DNA from: JBHEPS01 sp046261635
Lineage (GTDB): Bacteria; Acidobacteriota; Thermoanaerobaculia; Gp7-AA8
Assembly (NCBI GenBank): GCA_046261635.1
Contig: JBHEOL010000086.1
Span: forward strand, 1-8,654
Direction: 5' to 3'
Length of the DNA stretch: 8,654 bases
Part shown: piece by piece, positions 1 to 6,322 of the stretch
How the letters are laid out: every line of letters begins with the position of its first letter
How positions within the stretch are numbered: position 1 is the first letter of the stretch
Notes under the pieces: generated by a model
What the model saw: the letters and a program-made list of their open reading frames with translations, nothing else
Told to the model about the DNA's origin: nothing
Database searches by the model: none
Made by a program: the position numbers and the translations under genes

Positions 1-182
1 GATCTGGGCCTTCAATGCAATCGTGAGCGCGACCGAAGGATCTCCAGATGCGAAAATCGTGTCGACCGGGGCGGGGGAACGCGCACGTGGCGAGATCCTG
101 CCATTTTGAGTTCCTTCCGTCGCGCCCACGGTTTCCGTGGAGCGATCGTTCGACGCGGCGCTCCCTCAGGATGACGCCTTTT
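1..182. other. Left-edge intergenic stretch, no supported complete gene
   Basis: No complete gene is convincing here. A plus-strand frame is open from the window edge (2-109, ending in TGA) and reads like a plausible protein tail (IWAFNAIVSATEG...), so it could be the last 35 codons of a plus-strand gene entering from the left. There is no family match to support that. The same DNA carries words that look like a degraded intergenic repeat: AGGATCTC at 37-44 faces its inverted copy GAGATCCT at 92-99, and CAGGATGACG occurs at 167-176. The reverse complement of the last word recurs at 2547-2556 inside the loop of another repeat element. I favour intergenic repeat debris over coding, with low certainty. 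Confidence 0.3.
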
Positions 183-230
183 CTTCTGGCTTCTGGCTTC
201 TGGCTTGTCTTCTCTTCTGGCTTCTGGCTT
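183..230. repeat. Heptamer tandem array (CTTCTGG units), single arm
   Basis: Units of CTTCTG spaced seven bases apart occur at 183, 190, 197, 214 and 221, interrupted by a short CTTGTCTT spacer. On the minus strand this reads as GCCAGAA units beginning just after the TAG stop of the membrane protein gene (stop at 238-240). It is the same unit type as the arrays at 2461-2609 and 8442-8614, but no opposing arm is visible here, so it is either half of such an element or a decayed one. Confidence 0.8.
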
Positions 231-237
231 ATTTTCT

Positions 238-843
238 CTACTTGCGCGACGAAAACATCACCCAGATCATCCACCCCCCCCAGGCGAGGAAGGCTATCCC
301 GACTCCGGCGCCCAGGAGTTTGACCATCCCTCCGATCGCCTTGTCGTGATTGAGGAGACCGAGGGAAGAGAGAATGTACTCCCAGTCGTGCTGGGCCTCG
401 CCGCCCCCGATGCTGACGTAGACGCCGAACTGGTCGCGCGAGTCGGCGATGTAGCGGCCGATGCCGAACAGGTTGTACGAGAGCCAGCAGCCGAGAACGC
501 TGATTCCGAAGTAATCGGGCTGCCGGAGGAACATCAGCATGCCGGCGATGGGTGCGAGAACTTCGGCGGCCGATCCGGCGAGGGCGGTCACGAAGAAGGG
601 AGCGAAGCCCGTGACCACGTGCCCGAGCTCGTGAATCCCGAGGCTCAGAGCGGCGAACCAGCTCGAGTAATCGGAGTCGGTGATGTGGCGGAAAAGGGCG
701 TAAGCGAGGTAGGCGACGAGCGGAAGCCGAACCAGCCACGATCGCCCGGTTGCCCAGTCGCGGGAGTCTTCGAGAAAGGCGGCGAGCCAGCCGGATAGAG
801 GATGAGGTTCGGGGCGGATGCCCGGCCGTTCGTAGACGCCCAT
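238..843 (-). CDS. Small integral membrane protein with HELGH motif (M50-like metallopeptidase candidate)
   Basis: A 201-residue protein with several hydrophobic segments, roughly residues 37-52, 62-82, 83-106, 112-130 and 171-196. HELGH at 71-75 lies inside the second segment. An HExxH inside a membrane helix is the zinc-site hallmark of site-2-type (M50) intramembrane metallopeptidases, so a membrane-embedded metal-dependent hydrolase is the leading idea. The classical M50 NPDG motif is not seen. Other polar, conserved-looking stretches are YIADSRDQ (131-138) and GGGEAQHDW (146-154), which could hold a third ligand. The ATG at 843 was chosen because it sits 7 nt after a TACAAT box. The same frame stays open to 1035, but that extension is translated 9-bp repeat (SYWSYRSY type) and overlaps the decarboxylase gene. 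It is probably its own transcription unit. Substrate unknown; a non-peptidase membrane protein is possible. Confidence 0.75.
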   Translation of the reverse strand: MGVYERPGIRPEPHPLSGWLAAFLEDSRDWATGRSWLVRLPLVAYLAYALFRHITDSDYSSWFAALSLGIHELGHVVTGFAPFFVTALAGSAAEVLAPIAGMLMFLRQPDYFGISVLGCWLSYNLFGIGRYIADSRDQFGVYVSIGGGEAQHDWEYILSSLGLLNHDKAIGGMVKLLGAGVGIAFLAWGGWMIWVMFSSRK

Positions 844-850
844 GGAGATT

Positions 851-856
851 ATTGTA
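851..856 (-). promoter_or_regulatory. Putative -10 box TACAAT for the HELGH membrane protein
   Basis: On the minus strand TACAAT is followed by seven bases and then the ATG at 843. A -10 hexamer at this distance would place transcription start at or one base before the start codon, giving a leaderless mRNA. No Shine-Dalgarno sequence precedes the ATG. No good TTGACA-like -35 is visible; the upstream DNA is the 9-bp repeat array. Seen in sequence; activity is inferred. Confidence 0.5.
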
Positions 857-996
857 CGGGGGGGACGATAGGACGAATAGGACCTATAGGACCAATAGGA
901 CCTATAGGACCAATAGGACGGGACCGATAGAAGTCGATTCTTTCGTCCCCCCCGTCCCATGCGTCCTATTCGTCCTATAGGTCCTATTCGTCCTAT
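857..996. repeat. Large inverted repeat of 9-bp GGACSWATA units
   Basis: The left part (863-929) is a tandem of 9-bp units, GGACGAATA, GGACCTATA and GGACCAATA alternating, ending with an irregular unit. The right part (963-996) carries the same units in the opposite direction. Positions 868-901 and 963-996 are inverted copies matching at 33 of 34 positions, separated by 61 nt. A second exact 11-nt inverted pair, CGGGGGGGACG at 857-867 and its complement at 944-954, is interleaved with the first, so both cannot form in one simple hairpin. The decarboxylase TAG stop (993-995) is inside the right arm. In the mRNA this would form a long stem directly 3' of that gene. There is no U-run, so a classical intrinsic terminator is not shown; RNA stabilisation or processing is as likely. 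Confidence 0.9.
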
Positions 997-2429
997 GGGT
1001 TCAGGGCGCGAAGAATTCTCTCGACATGCCGCCACTCGGTCATGCCGTTGCCGATCGCGACGCGAATCGCGAAAGACCCGCGGAGACGCGTCGTGGCGAG
1101 GAAGAGCTCACCCGACGTGTTGATCCGTTCCACGAGATCCGCCGAGGCCTTTTCGGAGGCAGCCTCGTCGACCTTGCCGGCCGCGTCACGGATGATTTTC
1201 CGGAAGACGATGACGCTCATCTGCTGCGGGGCGAGGAGCTCGACGTCATCCCTTTCCTCCAGCGCGTTCGCCAGGCGGGCGGCCCACTCGATCTGGGTCC
1301 GGATCACCGTCCGCATCCGTTCGATGCCGTAATGCTCGAGCACCATCCAGAGCTTGAGCGCGCGGAAGCGGCGGCCGAGCTGAAGCCCGTAGTCCATGTA
1401 ATTGATGTCTGCCGCGTCGGTTGTCTTGAGATAGTCCGGAACGAGTGAGAAGGTTTTCTTGAGGACATCCGGGCGCCGTGTGTAAAGGACGCTGCAGTCG
1501 ATCGGCGTGAAGAGCCACTTGTGCGGATTGACGACGATCGAATCGGCCTGCTCGATGCCGGGCCAGAAGCGGCGCAGCTCGGGGCAGATCATCGCCGAAC
1601 CGGCATAAGCCGCATCGACGTGAAACCACGCCCCCGCCTCCCGTGCGATCGCGCCGATCGCCGGAAGTGGATCCATCGCGGAGGTCGCGGTCGTCCCGAT
1701 GGTCGCCACGACCGCGACAGGACGCTTCCCCTTCTCCCGGTCGCGGGCGATCGCCGCACCAAGGCCCTCGGGGCTCATCGCGAACCGCTCGTCGGACGCG
1801 ATCTTCTCCACCCCGCTCGCGCCGAACCCGAGAGCGAGCGCTCCCTTCTCGACCGACGAATGGGCCTGGTCGGAACAGTAGATCTTCAGCTGGGGAAGGT
1901 CACGGCCTGCGAGTCCCTGGCCGCGGATGTCCAGGCCGGTGGCTTCGCGCGCGGCGGCAAGAGCGAGGAACGTGTTGATCGATGCGGTGTCGTTGATGAT
2001 GCCGAACAGCTCGGCTGGCAGGCCGAGCGCGTCCCGCAGCCACCCGAGGACGACCGTCTCGAGCTCGGTTGCCGCGGGGCAGCTCTTCCACAGCATGCCG
2101 TTGACGTTGAGCGCGGTGCTCAGCAGGTCGCCGAGAATGCCGGCCTGCGAGCCGGTGACCGAGAAGTACGCCATGAATCCCGGGTGATTCCAGTGTGTGA
2201 CGCCGGGGAGGATCTTCGCTTCGAACTCGCGAGCCAGTTCCTCGTAGGGCCGGCCGCCCTCGCTCGCCTCCCCGCGGAACTGCGCGGCGATCTCCCCCGG
2301 CTCGACCCGGGACATCACCGGGACGCTGTCGATCGACGCGAAATGGTCCGCGATCCAGTCGATCAGCCGGTGCCCGGCCTCGCGGAACTCGTCAACGGAA
2401 GGGTCGAGAGGAGGAGGGGATTGTGACAT
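993..2429 (-). CDS. Aromatic-L-amino-acid decarboxylase-type PLP-dependent decarboxylase
   Basis: A 478-residue group II PLP decarboxylase, the usual length for this family (DOPA, tyrosine or tryptophan decarboxylases), which releases CO2 from an aromatic amino acid to give the arylamine. Landmarks: an N-terminal swap segment with THWNHPGFMAYF (78-89); SPATELE-like SCPAATELETV (116-126); His190, which stacks on the PLP ring; HVDAAYAG (270-277) with the pyridine-nitrogen Asp272; and NPHKW (301-305) with the Schiff-base Lys304. Tyr333 in the PDYLK loop matches the catalytic-loop tyrosine that goes with decarboxylation; aldehyde synthases of this family have Phe there. The GSASEA-type stretch of animal enzymes reads NDTASINT (146-153). 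The protein is likely cytosolic and dimeric. The start ATG lies 6 nt after a TAAAAT box with no Shine-Dalgarno sequence. The stop is embedded in a repeat. It is flanked on both sides by repeat elements and probably transcribed alone. The exact substrate cannot be read from sequence. Confidence 0.93.
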   Translation of the reverse strand: MSQSPPPLDPSVDEFREAGHRLIDWIADHFASIDSVPVMSRVEPGEIAAQFRGEASEGGRPYEELAREFEAKILPGVTHWNHPGFMAYFSVTGSQAGILGDLLSTALNVNGMLWKSCPAATELETVVLGWLRDALGLPAELFGIINDTASINTFLALAAAREATGLDIRGQGLAGRDLPQLKIYCSDQAHSSVEKGALALGFGASGVEKIASDERFAMSPEGLGAAIARDREKGKRPVAVVATIGTTATSAMDPLPAIGAIAREAGAWFHVDAAYAGSAMICPELRRFWPGIEQADSIVVNPHKWLFTPIDCSVLYTRRPDVLKKTFSLVPDYLKTTDAADINYMDYGLQLGRRFRALKLWMVLEHYGIERMRTVIRTQIEWAARLANALEERDDVELLAPQQMSVIVFRKIIRDAAGKVDEAASEKASADLVERINTSGELFLATTRLRGSFAIRVAIGNGMTEWRHVERILRALNP

Positions 2430-2435
2430 GTGCGC

Positions 2436-2441
2436 ATTTTA
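2436..2441 (-). promoter_or_regulatory. Putative -10 box TAAAAT for the decarboxylase gene
   Basis: TAAAAT on the minus strand is followed by exactly six bases and the ATG at 2429, which places the expected transcription start on the A of the start codon. About 17 nt further upstream lies the inner end of the heptamer array (TCTGCC at 2464-2459), a poor match to a TTGACA -35. No ribosome binding site is present. The DNA from the array to the -10 resembles that upstream of the gene at 8408. Confidence 0.5.
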
Positions 2442-2460
2442 GGCCCGGAGAGAAGAAAGG

Positions 2461-2609
2461 CAGAAGGCAGAAGGAAAGCGAAGTCAGAAGGCAGAAGGCA
2501 GAAGGCAGAAGTAAAGGCGAAAGCAACGTCATCGGCCGCGCCGCAACGTCATCCTGGGGAGGCCTTCACTTCTGCCTTCTGCCTTCTGCCTTCTGCCTTC
2601 TGGCTTCTG
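2461..2609. repeat. Heptamer inverted-repeat element between the phosphotransferase and decarboxylase genes
   Basis: The left arm has CAGAAG units seven bases apart at 2461, 2468, 2485, 2492, 2499 and 2506. The right arm has CTTCTG units at 2569, 2576, 2583, 2590, 2597 and 2604. Positions 2485-2512 and 2568-2595 form a perfect 28-nt inverted repeat around a 55-nt loop. The loop contains an 11-bp direct repeat, GCAACGTCATC, at 2523-2533 and 2543-2553. The element fills almost the whole gap between the stop of the phosphotransferase (2619) and the decarboxylase -10 box. The junction CAGAAGTAAAG followed by a degenerate AGCAAC is shared with the element at 8438-8572, which supports a dispersed repeat family and not an isolated tandem expansion. 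Confidence 0.9.
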
Positions 2610-2618
2610 GCTTGTCTT

Positions 2619-4070
2619 CTACGATGCGCCGCGCCCGGAGAGCACCGCGGGGATCGTCCTGAGCAGGATCTTGAAGTCGAGCGAGGGCGACCAGCTGTCG
2701 ATGTACTGCAGGTCCATCTCCATCCAGCGGTCGAAGTCGACCTGATTGCGGCCGCTCACCTGCCACAGGCATGTCAGGCCCGGCTTCATCGACAGCCGTC
2801 TCCGCTGCCATCTCTCGTAGGCCCACACTTCCTCGGGGAGAGGCGGCCGCGGGCCGACCAGGCTCATGTCGCCGCGCAGCACGTTCCAAAGCTGCGGGAT
2901 CTCGTCGAGCGAAAATTTCCGGAGGATCCGCCCGACTCTGGTGACGCGCGGATCATTGCTCGACTTGAACACGGGGCCGTTCATCTCGTTGAGATGCTCG
3001 ATCTCCCCGCGCATCCGGTGGGCGTCGGCGATCATCGTGCGGAACTTGTAGAGGGTGAAGATCCGGCCGTTCAGGCCCAGCCGCTCCTGGCGGAACAGCA
3101 CCGATCCCGGTGACCCCATCCGGATCGCCAGCGCCGCGACGACCAGCACCGGTAAGCTGAGGATCAGCACCGTCGTCGCGATGAGGATGTCGAGGAACCG
3201 CTTCATCGCCAGCTGGGTCTCGTTCGACGGCGTGGTCGTGAACGTCATGAAGGGGATCCCTTCGAGATCCTCCAGCTCCACGCGCGCGACCCTGTTGGGG
3301 AAGAAGTTCATCGCCACCCGCGTCCGGATGCCGACTTCCTCGCAGAGAAGGAACACCGAGCGCAGCGCGTCCAGCTTGCGCCTCGTCACCGCGAAGACGA
3401 TCTCGTCGATTCCGACCGACTGACCCGGGATGCCGGTCTCGATCAGCCGTCGCAGATCCTCGAAACCACCGTGGATCCTGTACTTGCTGCCCCACCCGTT
3501 CGGCATCCGGTGACCGTCGGTGATGAACCCGAGGACCTTGTAGCCCCAGTAGGGATGCCGCTCGATCAGCGACACGATCTCGCGCGCCCTCCGCCCCGTT
3601 CCGACCACGAGTATGGTCCGGTAGTTCATCCCCTTGCTGCGGACGTAGCGAGCCAGCACGCGGATCGCGATCCGGTTCAGCATCAGCAGGAGCGCCGAGA
3701 AGAATGCGAACAGCGCGAACCACGAGCGGGAGAGGAGCGTGAGGGGAACCAGGTAAGCCACGGTCGCGACCAGCGCCGTGCCCAGCAGGGCGATATGGAG
3801 CACGTCGCGCAGCTCGCGCACGATCGGAACCGTGCGGTGACTGTGATAGCTGTGATGGGAGAAGAAGAGAAGCGACCAGACGATCAGGACGACGGGCAGG
3901 AGCTTCACGTACTCCTGGATCGAGTGCAGCCCGGTCGGGAACGTCGCGGGCCAGACGAGGGGAAAAAGCCAGTCGCGAAGCCAGAAAGCGAGAAAGAAAG
4001 CTCCGGCGGTCAGTGTGACGTCACTGAGATAGACGAATCGTCTGACTAGCTTTGCGTGCTGCTTGAGCAT
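2619..4070 (-). CDS. Polyprenyl-phosphate sugar phosphotransferase (WcaJ/WbaP-type initiating enzyme)
   Basis: A 483-residue large monotopic phosphoglycosyl transferase, full length for the exopolysaccharide polyprenyl glycosylphosphotransferase group. The N terminus has about four membrane helices (roughly 13-35, 55-72, 91-112, 115-137). A Rossmann-like cytoplasmic domain follows, with VVGTGRRAREI at 155-165. The hydrophobic re-entrant helix is at 292-318, and the catalytic sugar-transferase domain runs to the C terminus. Catalytic-domain motifs: KFRTM (342-346), SLDEIPQLWNV (387-397) with the Asp389-Glu390 dyad, GDMSLVGPRP (400-409) and KPGLTCLWQVSGR (429-441). It would transfer a hexose-1-phosphate from a UDP-sugar to undecaprenyl phosphate at the inner membrane, priming the glycan extended by the upstream glycosyltransferases. 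The start ATG at 4070 has no clear ribosome site or nearby -10, unlike the other unit-leading genes, so it may belong to the operon despite a 156-nt gap. Sugar specificity is not determinable. Confidence 0.95.
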   Translation of the reverse strand: MLKQHAKLVRRFVYLSDVTLTAGAFFLAFWLRDWLFPLVWPATFPTGLHSIQEYVKLLPVVLIVWSLLFFSHHSYHSHRTVPIVRELRDVLHIALLGTALVATVAYLVPLTLLSRSWFALFAFFSALLLMLNRIAIRVLARYVRSKGMNYRTILVVGTGRRAREIVSLIERHPYWGYKVLGFITDGHRMPNGWGSKYRIHGGFEDLRRLIETGIPGQSVGIDEIVFAVTRRKLDALRSVFLLCEEVGIRTRVAMNFFPNRVARVELEDLEGIPFMTFTTTPSNETQLAMKRFLDILIATTVLILSLPVLVVAALAIRMGSPGSVLFRQERLGLNGRIFTLYKFRTMIADAHRMRGEIEHLNEMNGPVFKSSNDPRVTRVGRILRKFSLDEIPQLWNVLRGDMSLVGPRPPLPEEVWAYERWQRRRLSMKPGLTCLWQVSGRNQVDFDRWMEMDLQYIDSWSPSLDFKILLRTIPAVLSGRGAS

Positions 4071-4226
4071 CCGCTATCCGGCTGGCTGTCCGCGTGGTCT
4101 CCCGGGGGGGGGCCGCGGCAGCTTCGACCAACTCAGATACGGACCGCCGCGCCCAACCGTCCAAACAATCCCCACCGTCGGTCAGTCGGCGGGGTTAACC
4201 CCTTCAAAATGAAAATTATTGCTCAT
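4071..4226. other. 156-nt gap between GT4 gene and phosphotransferase, with GGGGTTAACCCC palindrome
   Basis: No ORF. Reading in the direction of transcription (minus): after the glycosyltransferase TGA there is an AT-rich stretch (4203-4226). A perfect 12-bp palindrome GGGGTTAACCCC follows at 4191-4202, then an imperfect 6-bp stem around GTCAGT (about 4175-4192) and a run of nine C (4112-4104 as G on the plus strand) about 35 nt before the ATG. An AATAAT at 4220-4215 could be a -10 but lacks a -35. There is no U-run for a terminator. It may be a leader or an operator; neither is proven. No heptamer repeat is present, unlike the other unit boundaries. Confidence 0.5.
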
Positions 4227-5348
4227 TCAGCCCGATCCCGCCATCTCCCGGAAAAGGGCCTCGTACCGGTCGACGACGACGTCCCAACGGTAGCGCTCGG
4301 CAACCCGCGAGCGAGCCCGTTCGCGGTCCATTCCTTCCCCTCGCTCCTCCGAGGAGATCGCTTCGCCGAGCAGCCTCTCGAGCGCCCGCTCCCCCTCGAA
4401 CCGGAAGTAGCGGACCGCCTCCCCCCCCACCTCCCTGTTTTCGGGCGTGTCCAGCGCCAGCACGGCGCCGTTCGATCCCATCGCCTCGATCAGCGCCGGG
4501 TGCGTTCCCCCCACCTCGGTCGCCTGCACGTAAATCCCGGCGTTGCGCTGGAGCGTCCGGTAGTCGTTGCCGTAGACCGCGCCGGGGAAAAGCACGCGGT
4601 CGTCGGCCGCGGCGTGGACGTCGCGGATCAGCTGGGACGAATAGGGGGCGCTGCCCACCATCACGAGCGGCCACTCCCCCTTCACGCGGCCGAACGCCTC
4701 CACGACCTCGAGCGGGTGGTTCTCCGGCTCGAAGCGGCTGACGTAGAGAACGTATCGCTTCGCCTCGATCCCGAGTGAGGCGAGAATCTCCGAGTCCTCC
4801 TCCTCGGGGAAATCCGCGCCGTAGGCGATCGTGACCGGATCGGCGCCGAGCTCGCGGCGGTAGTAGTCGGCGATCACCCCGGCGTCGGCGATCGTCCGCG
4901 TCGAGAAGTCGGCCGACATCGCCTCCCCCCCGAGGTAGACGAGCTTGCCGAGCAGGTTCCACTTCTTCCTCTTCCGCTCGACCCCGTCGACGTTCGTCGC
5001 CACCGGAAGCCGCGCCGCGCGCAGAATCGGGATGACGAACGCATTCGCGGCGTTGCAGAGAAGCACGACGTCGAAGTCGCGGCGGAGCGCGTCGAGCGAC
5101 GAGAGAAACGCGTGGGAGACGGTCTCGAGATACTTCTGCCGCAGCGCCGGAAGGTGGACGAGGTCGACGCCACGCCACGATGCGGGTCTTTCCGGATAGA
5201 GCCATGACCGGCAGTAGACGGTGACGCGATGGCCGCGTGCGACGAGCCGCGTGCTCAGCTCTCCCGCGAAGGTCTCGAAACCTCCGTAGCGAGGCGGAAC
5301 TCCCCGGGTCCCGAGGATCGCGATCGAAAGAGATGAGCTGGATGTCAC
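4227..5348 (-). CDS. GT4-family glycosyltransferase with DUF1972-type N terminus
   Basis: A 373-residue GT-B fold glycosyltransferase. The N-terminal half opens with IAILGTRGVPPRYGGFETFA (9-28), the signature of the DUF1972 group that includes WchF/Cps2T-type rhamnosyltransferases of capsule loci. The C-terminal nucleotide-sugar domain has YVSRFEPENHP (202-212) and GGTHPALIEAMGSNG (280-294), including the conserved Glu288. The first glutamate of the usual E-x7-E pair is not conserved, which fits the VGGT(N/H)P variant of this group as I recall it. The frame extends upstream to an ATG at 5450, but those 34 residues are low-complexity Arg/Pro/Ala sequence lying inside the preceding gene. The GTG at 5348 overlaps that gene's TGA as GTGA, the typical coupled start, so I chose it. 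The likely role is adding a sugar, perhaps rhamnose, to the lipid-linked repeat unit in the cytoplasm. Confidence 0.92.
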   Translation of the reverse strand: MTSSSSLSIAILGTRGVPPRYGGFETFAGELSTRLVARGHRVTVYCRSWLYPERPASWRGVDLVHLPALRQKYLETVSHAFLSSLDALRRDFDVVLLCNAANAFVIPILRAARLPVATNVDGVERKRKKWNLLGKLVYLGGEAMSADFSTRTIADAGVIADYYRRELGADPVTIAYGADFPEEEDSEILASLGIEAKRYVLYVSRFEPENHPLEVVEAFGRVKGEWPLVMVGSAPYSSQLIRDVHAAADDRVLFPGAVYGNDYRTLQRNAGIYVQATEVGGTHPALIEAMGSNGAVLALDTPENREVGGEAVRYFRFEGERALERLLGEAISSEERGEGMDRERARSRVAERYRWDVVVDRYEALFREMAGSG

Positions 5349-6322
5349 TCGAACCAACGGGCGAGCTCCCGGTCGGAGACGCGGCGCCGCTCCTGGATGC
5401 GGGTGCGCCTGCGGGCGATATCGGAACGATGTTGCCACAGCCAGGACCACGCGGGAAGAGAGCTTCGCTCGACCGTCAGTGTCGCCGCGAGCACGGCGAG
5501 ATCACGCGGCAGCTCCCAGAGCGCATGGGAGAGCGCGAGACGCGGCCCCTGGTTCTTGAGCCGGAGGAGAAAACGGTTTTTCACAGAATGCATATTGATC
5601 TCGGGAGGGAGCGCGCGCCGCACTTCCGGGGTGACGCGCCGCACGTGCCAGCCGATCGCCTCGCCGGCCCAGAGGCTCCGCCAGCCGAGCAGCCGCGCCC
5701 TCCACGCCAGGTCCGCGTCCTCGCGATAAGCGAAGAAGTCCTCGTCGAAGACCTGATCCTCGATCGCGACGTCGTCGAGGCACGACCGGCGGAAGATTCC
5801 TGCAGCGCCCGACACGCCGAAGATCTCCTCCCACGGTTGCCCGCGCTCGGGGGGTGGAGTCGTGATGTCGAGATGCCGCCCGGCGCGGGTCATCCGAATG
5901 CCGCGGGAGTCGAGCTCCGGGAGCGGAGTCATCTCGAAGCCGGAAGCGCGGTAGAGCGTTCCCGTGGCCGAGCCGAACCTCTCTCCCGCTCGCTCGAGGG
6001 CATTCACGCAGTTCTCGATGTAGCGCTCGTGGAGCCGGACGTCGGGGTTGAGGAAGAGCACGTAATCCGACTCGCTGCAGCCGATCCCCTGATTGGCGGC
6101 GGCGGCGAATCCCCAGTTGGTCGAGTTCCGGAGGAGCCGCTGCGGGCGCGCGGCCTCGAGAAGCCGCGCGGAGTCGTCGGCGGACGCGTTGTCGACCGCG
6201 ATGAGCCGGATCGATCCACCCGGAATGCGCTGGGCGGCGAGCGCCTCGAGACAGCGCGGCAGATAGCCCGCGCTGTTCCAGGCGATCAGGACGACTGCGA
6301 CGTCGCGTCCCATCGCCGCCAT
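5345..6322 (-). CDS. GT2-family glycosyltransferase (WbbL/rhamnosyltransferase-like), second of a tandem pair
   Basis: A 325-residue inverting GT-A glycosyltransferase. It opens with DVAVVLIAWNSAGYLPRCL (7-25). VDNAS (43-47) and FLNPDV (90-95) form the nucleotide-sugar/metal region (NPD in place of DxD). FFAYREDADLAWR (196-208) carries the acceptor-site ED-D catalytic motif, and His226 follows. The C terminus is basic and amphipathic (RRRTRIQERRR), suggesting contact with the membrane or lipid-linked acceptor. The frame is open to 6505, but the extra N terminus is Arg/Ala/Pro shadow of the preceding gene. ATG at 6322 or 6313 both fit; 6322 is given, with a 37-nt overlap with the upstream gene. 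It resembles the upstream GT2 in motif order and may have arisen by duplication. Donor and acceptor unknown. Confidence 0.9.
   Translation of the reverse strand: MAAMGRDVAVVLIAWNSAGYLPRCLEALAAQRIPGGSIRLIAVDNASADDSARLLEAARPQRLLRNSTNWGFAAAANQGIGCSESDYVLFLNPDVRLHERYIENCVNALERAGERFGSATGTLYRASGFEMTPLPELDSRGIRMTRAGRHLDITTPPPERGQPWEEIFGVSGAAGIFRRSCLDDVAIEDQVFDEDFFAYREDADLAWRARLLGWRSLWAGEAIGWHVRRVTPEVRRALPPEINMHSVKNRFLLRLKNQGPRLALSHALWELPRDLAVLAATLTVERSSLPAWSWLWQHRSDIARRRTRIQERRRVSDRELARWFE

Noticed and set aside
205..798. Plus-strand open frame of 197 codons opposite the membrane protein
   Set aside because: It is the antisense of a gene with clear membrane helices and HELGH motif; the product is Glu/Arg/Gly/Pro-rich without recognisable domains, typical of high-GC shadows.
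844..1035. N-terminal extension of the HELGH protein to the ATG at 1035
   Set aside because: The added residues are translated 9-bp repeat and overlap the end of the decarboxylase gene; the ATG at 843 has a well-placed -10 box.
1521..2426. Plus-strand open frame of 301 codons opposite the decarboxylase
   Set aside because: The minus strand encodes an unmistakable PLP decarboxylase with all catalytic motifs; the plus product is charged and featureless.
2461..2609. CRISPR array
   Set aside because: Units are seven bases with no unique spacers between them; tandem and inverted arrangement is unlike CRISPR.
4073..4088. CTATCCGGCTGGCT shared with the start of the HELGH gene (787-799, opposite orientation)
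   Set aside because: A 14-bp match in a high-GC 8.7-kb window is not far from chance and the contexts (coding versus gap) differ.
5349..5450. 34-residue upstream extension of the GT4 protein
   Set aside because: The extension is low-complexity and lies within the preceding GT2 gene; the GTG in the GTGA overlap directly precedes the conserved ILGTRG start of the fold.
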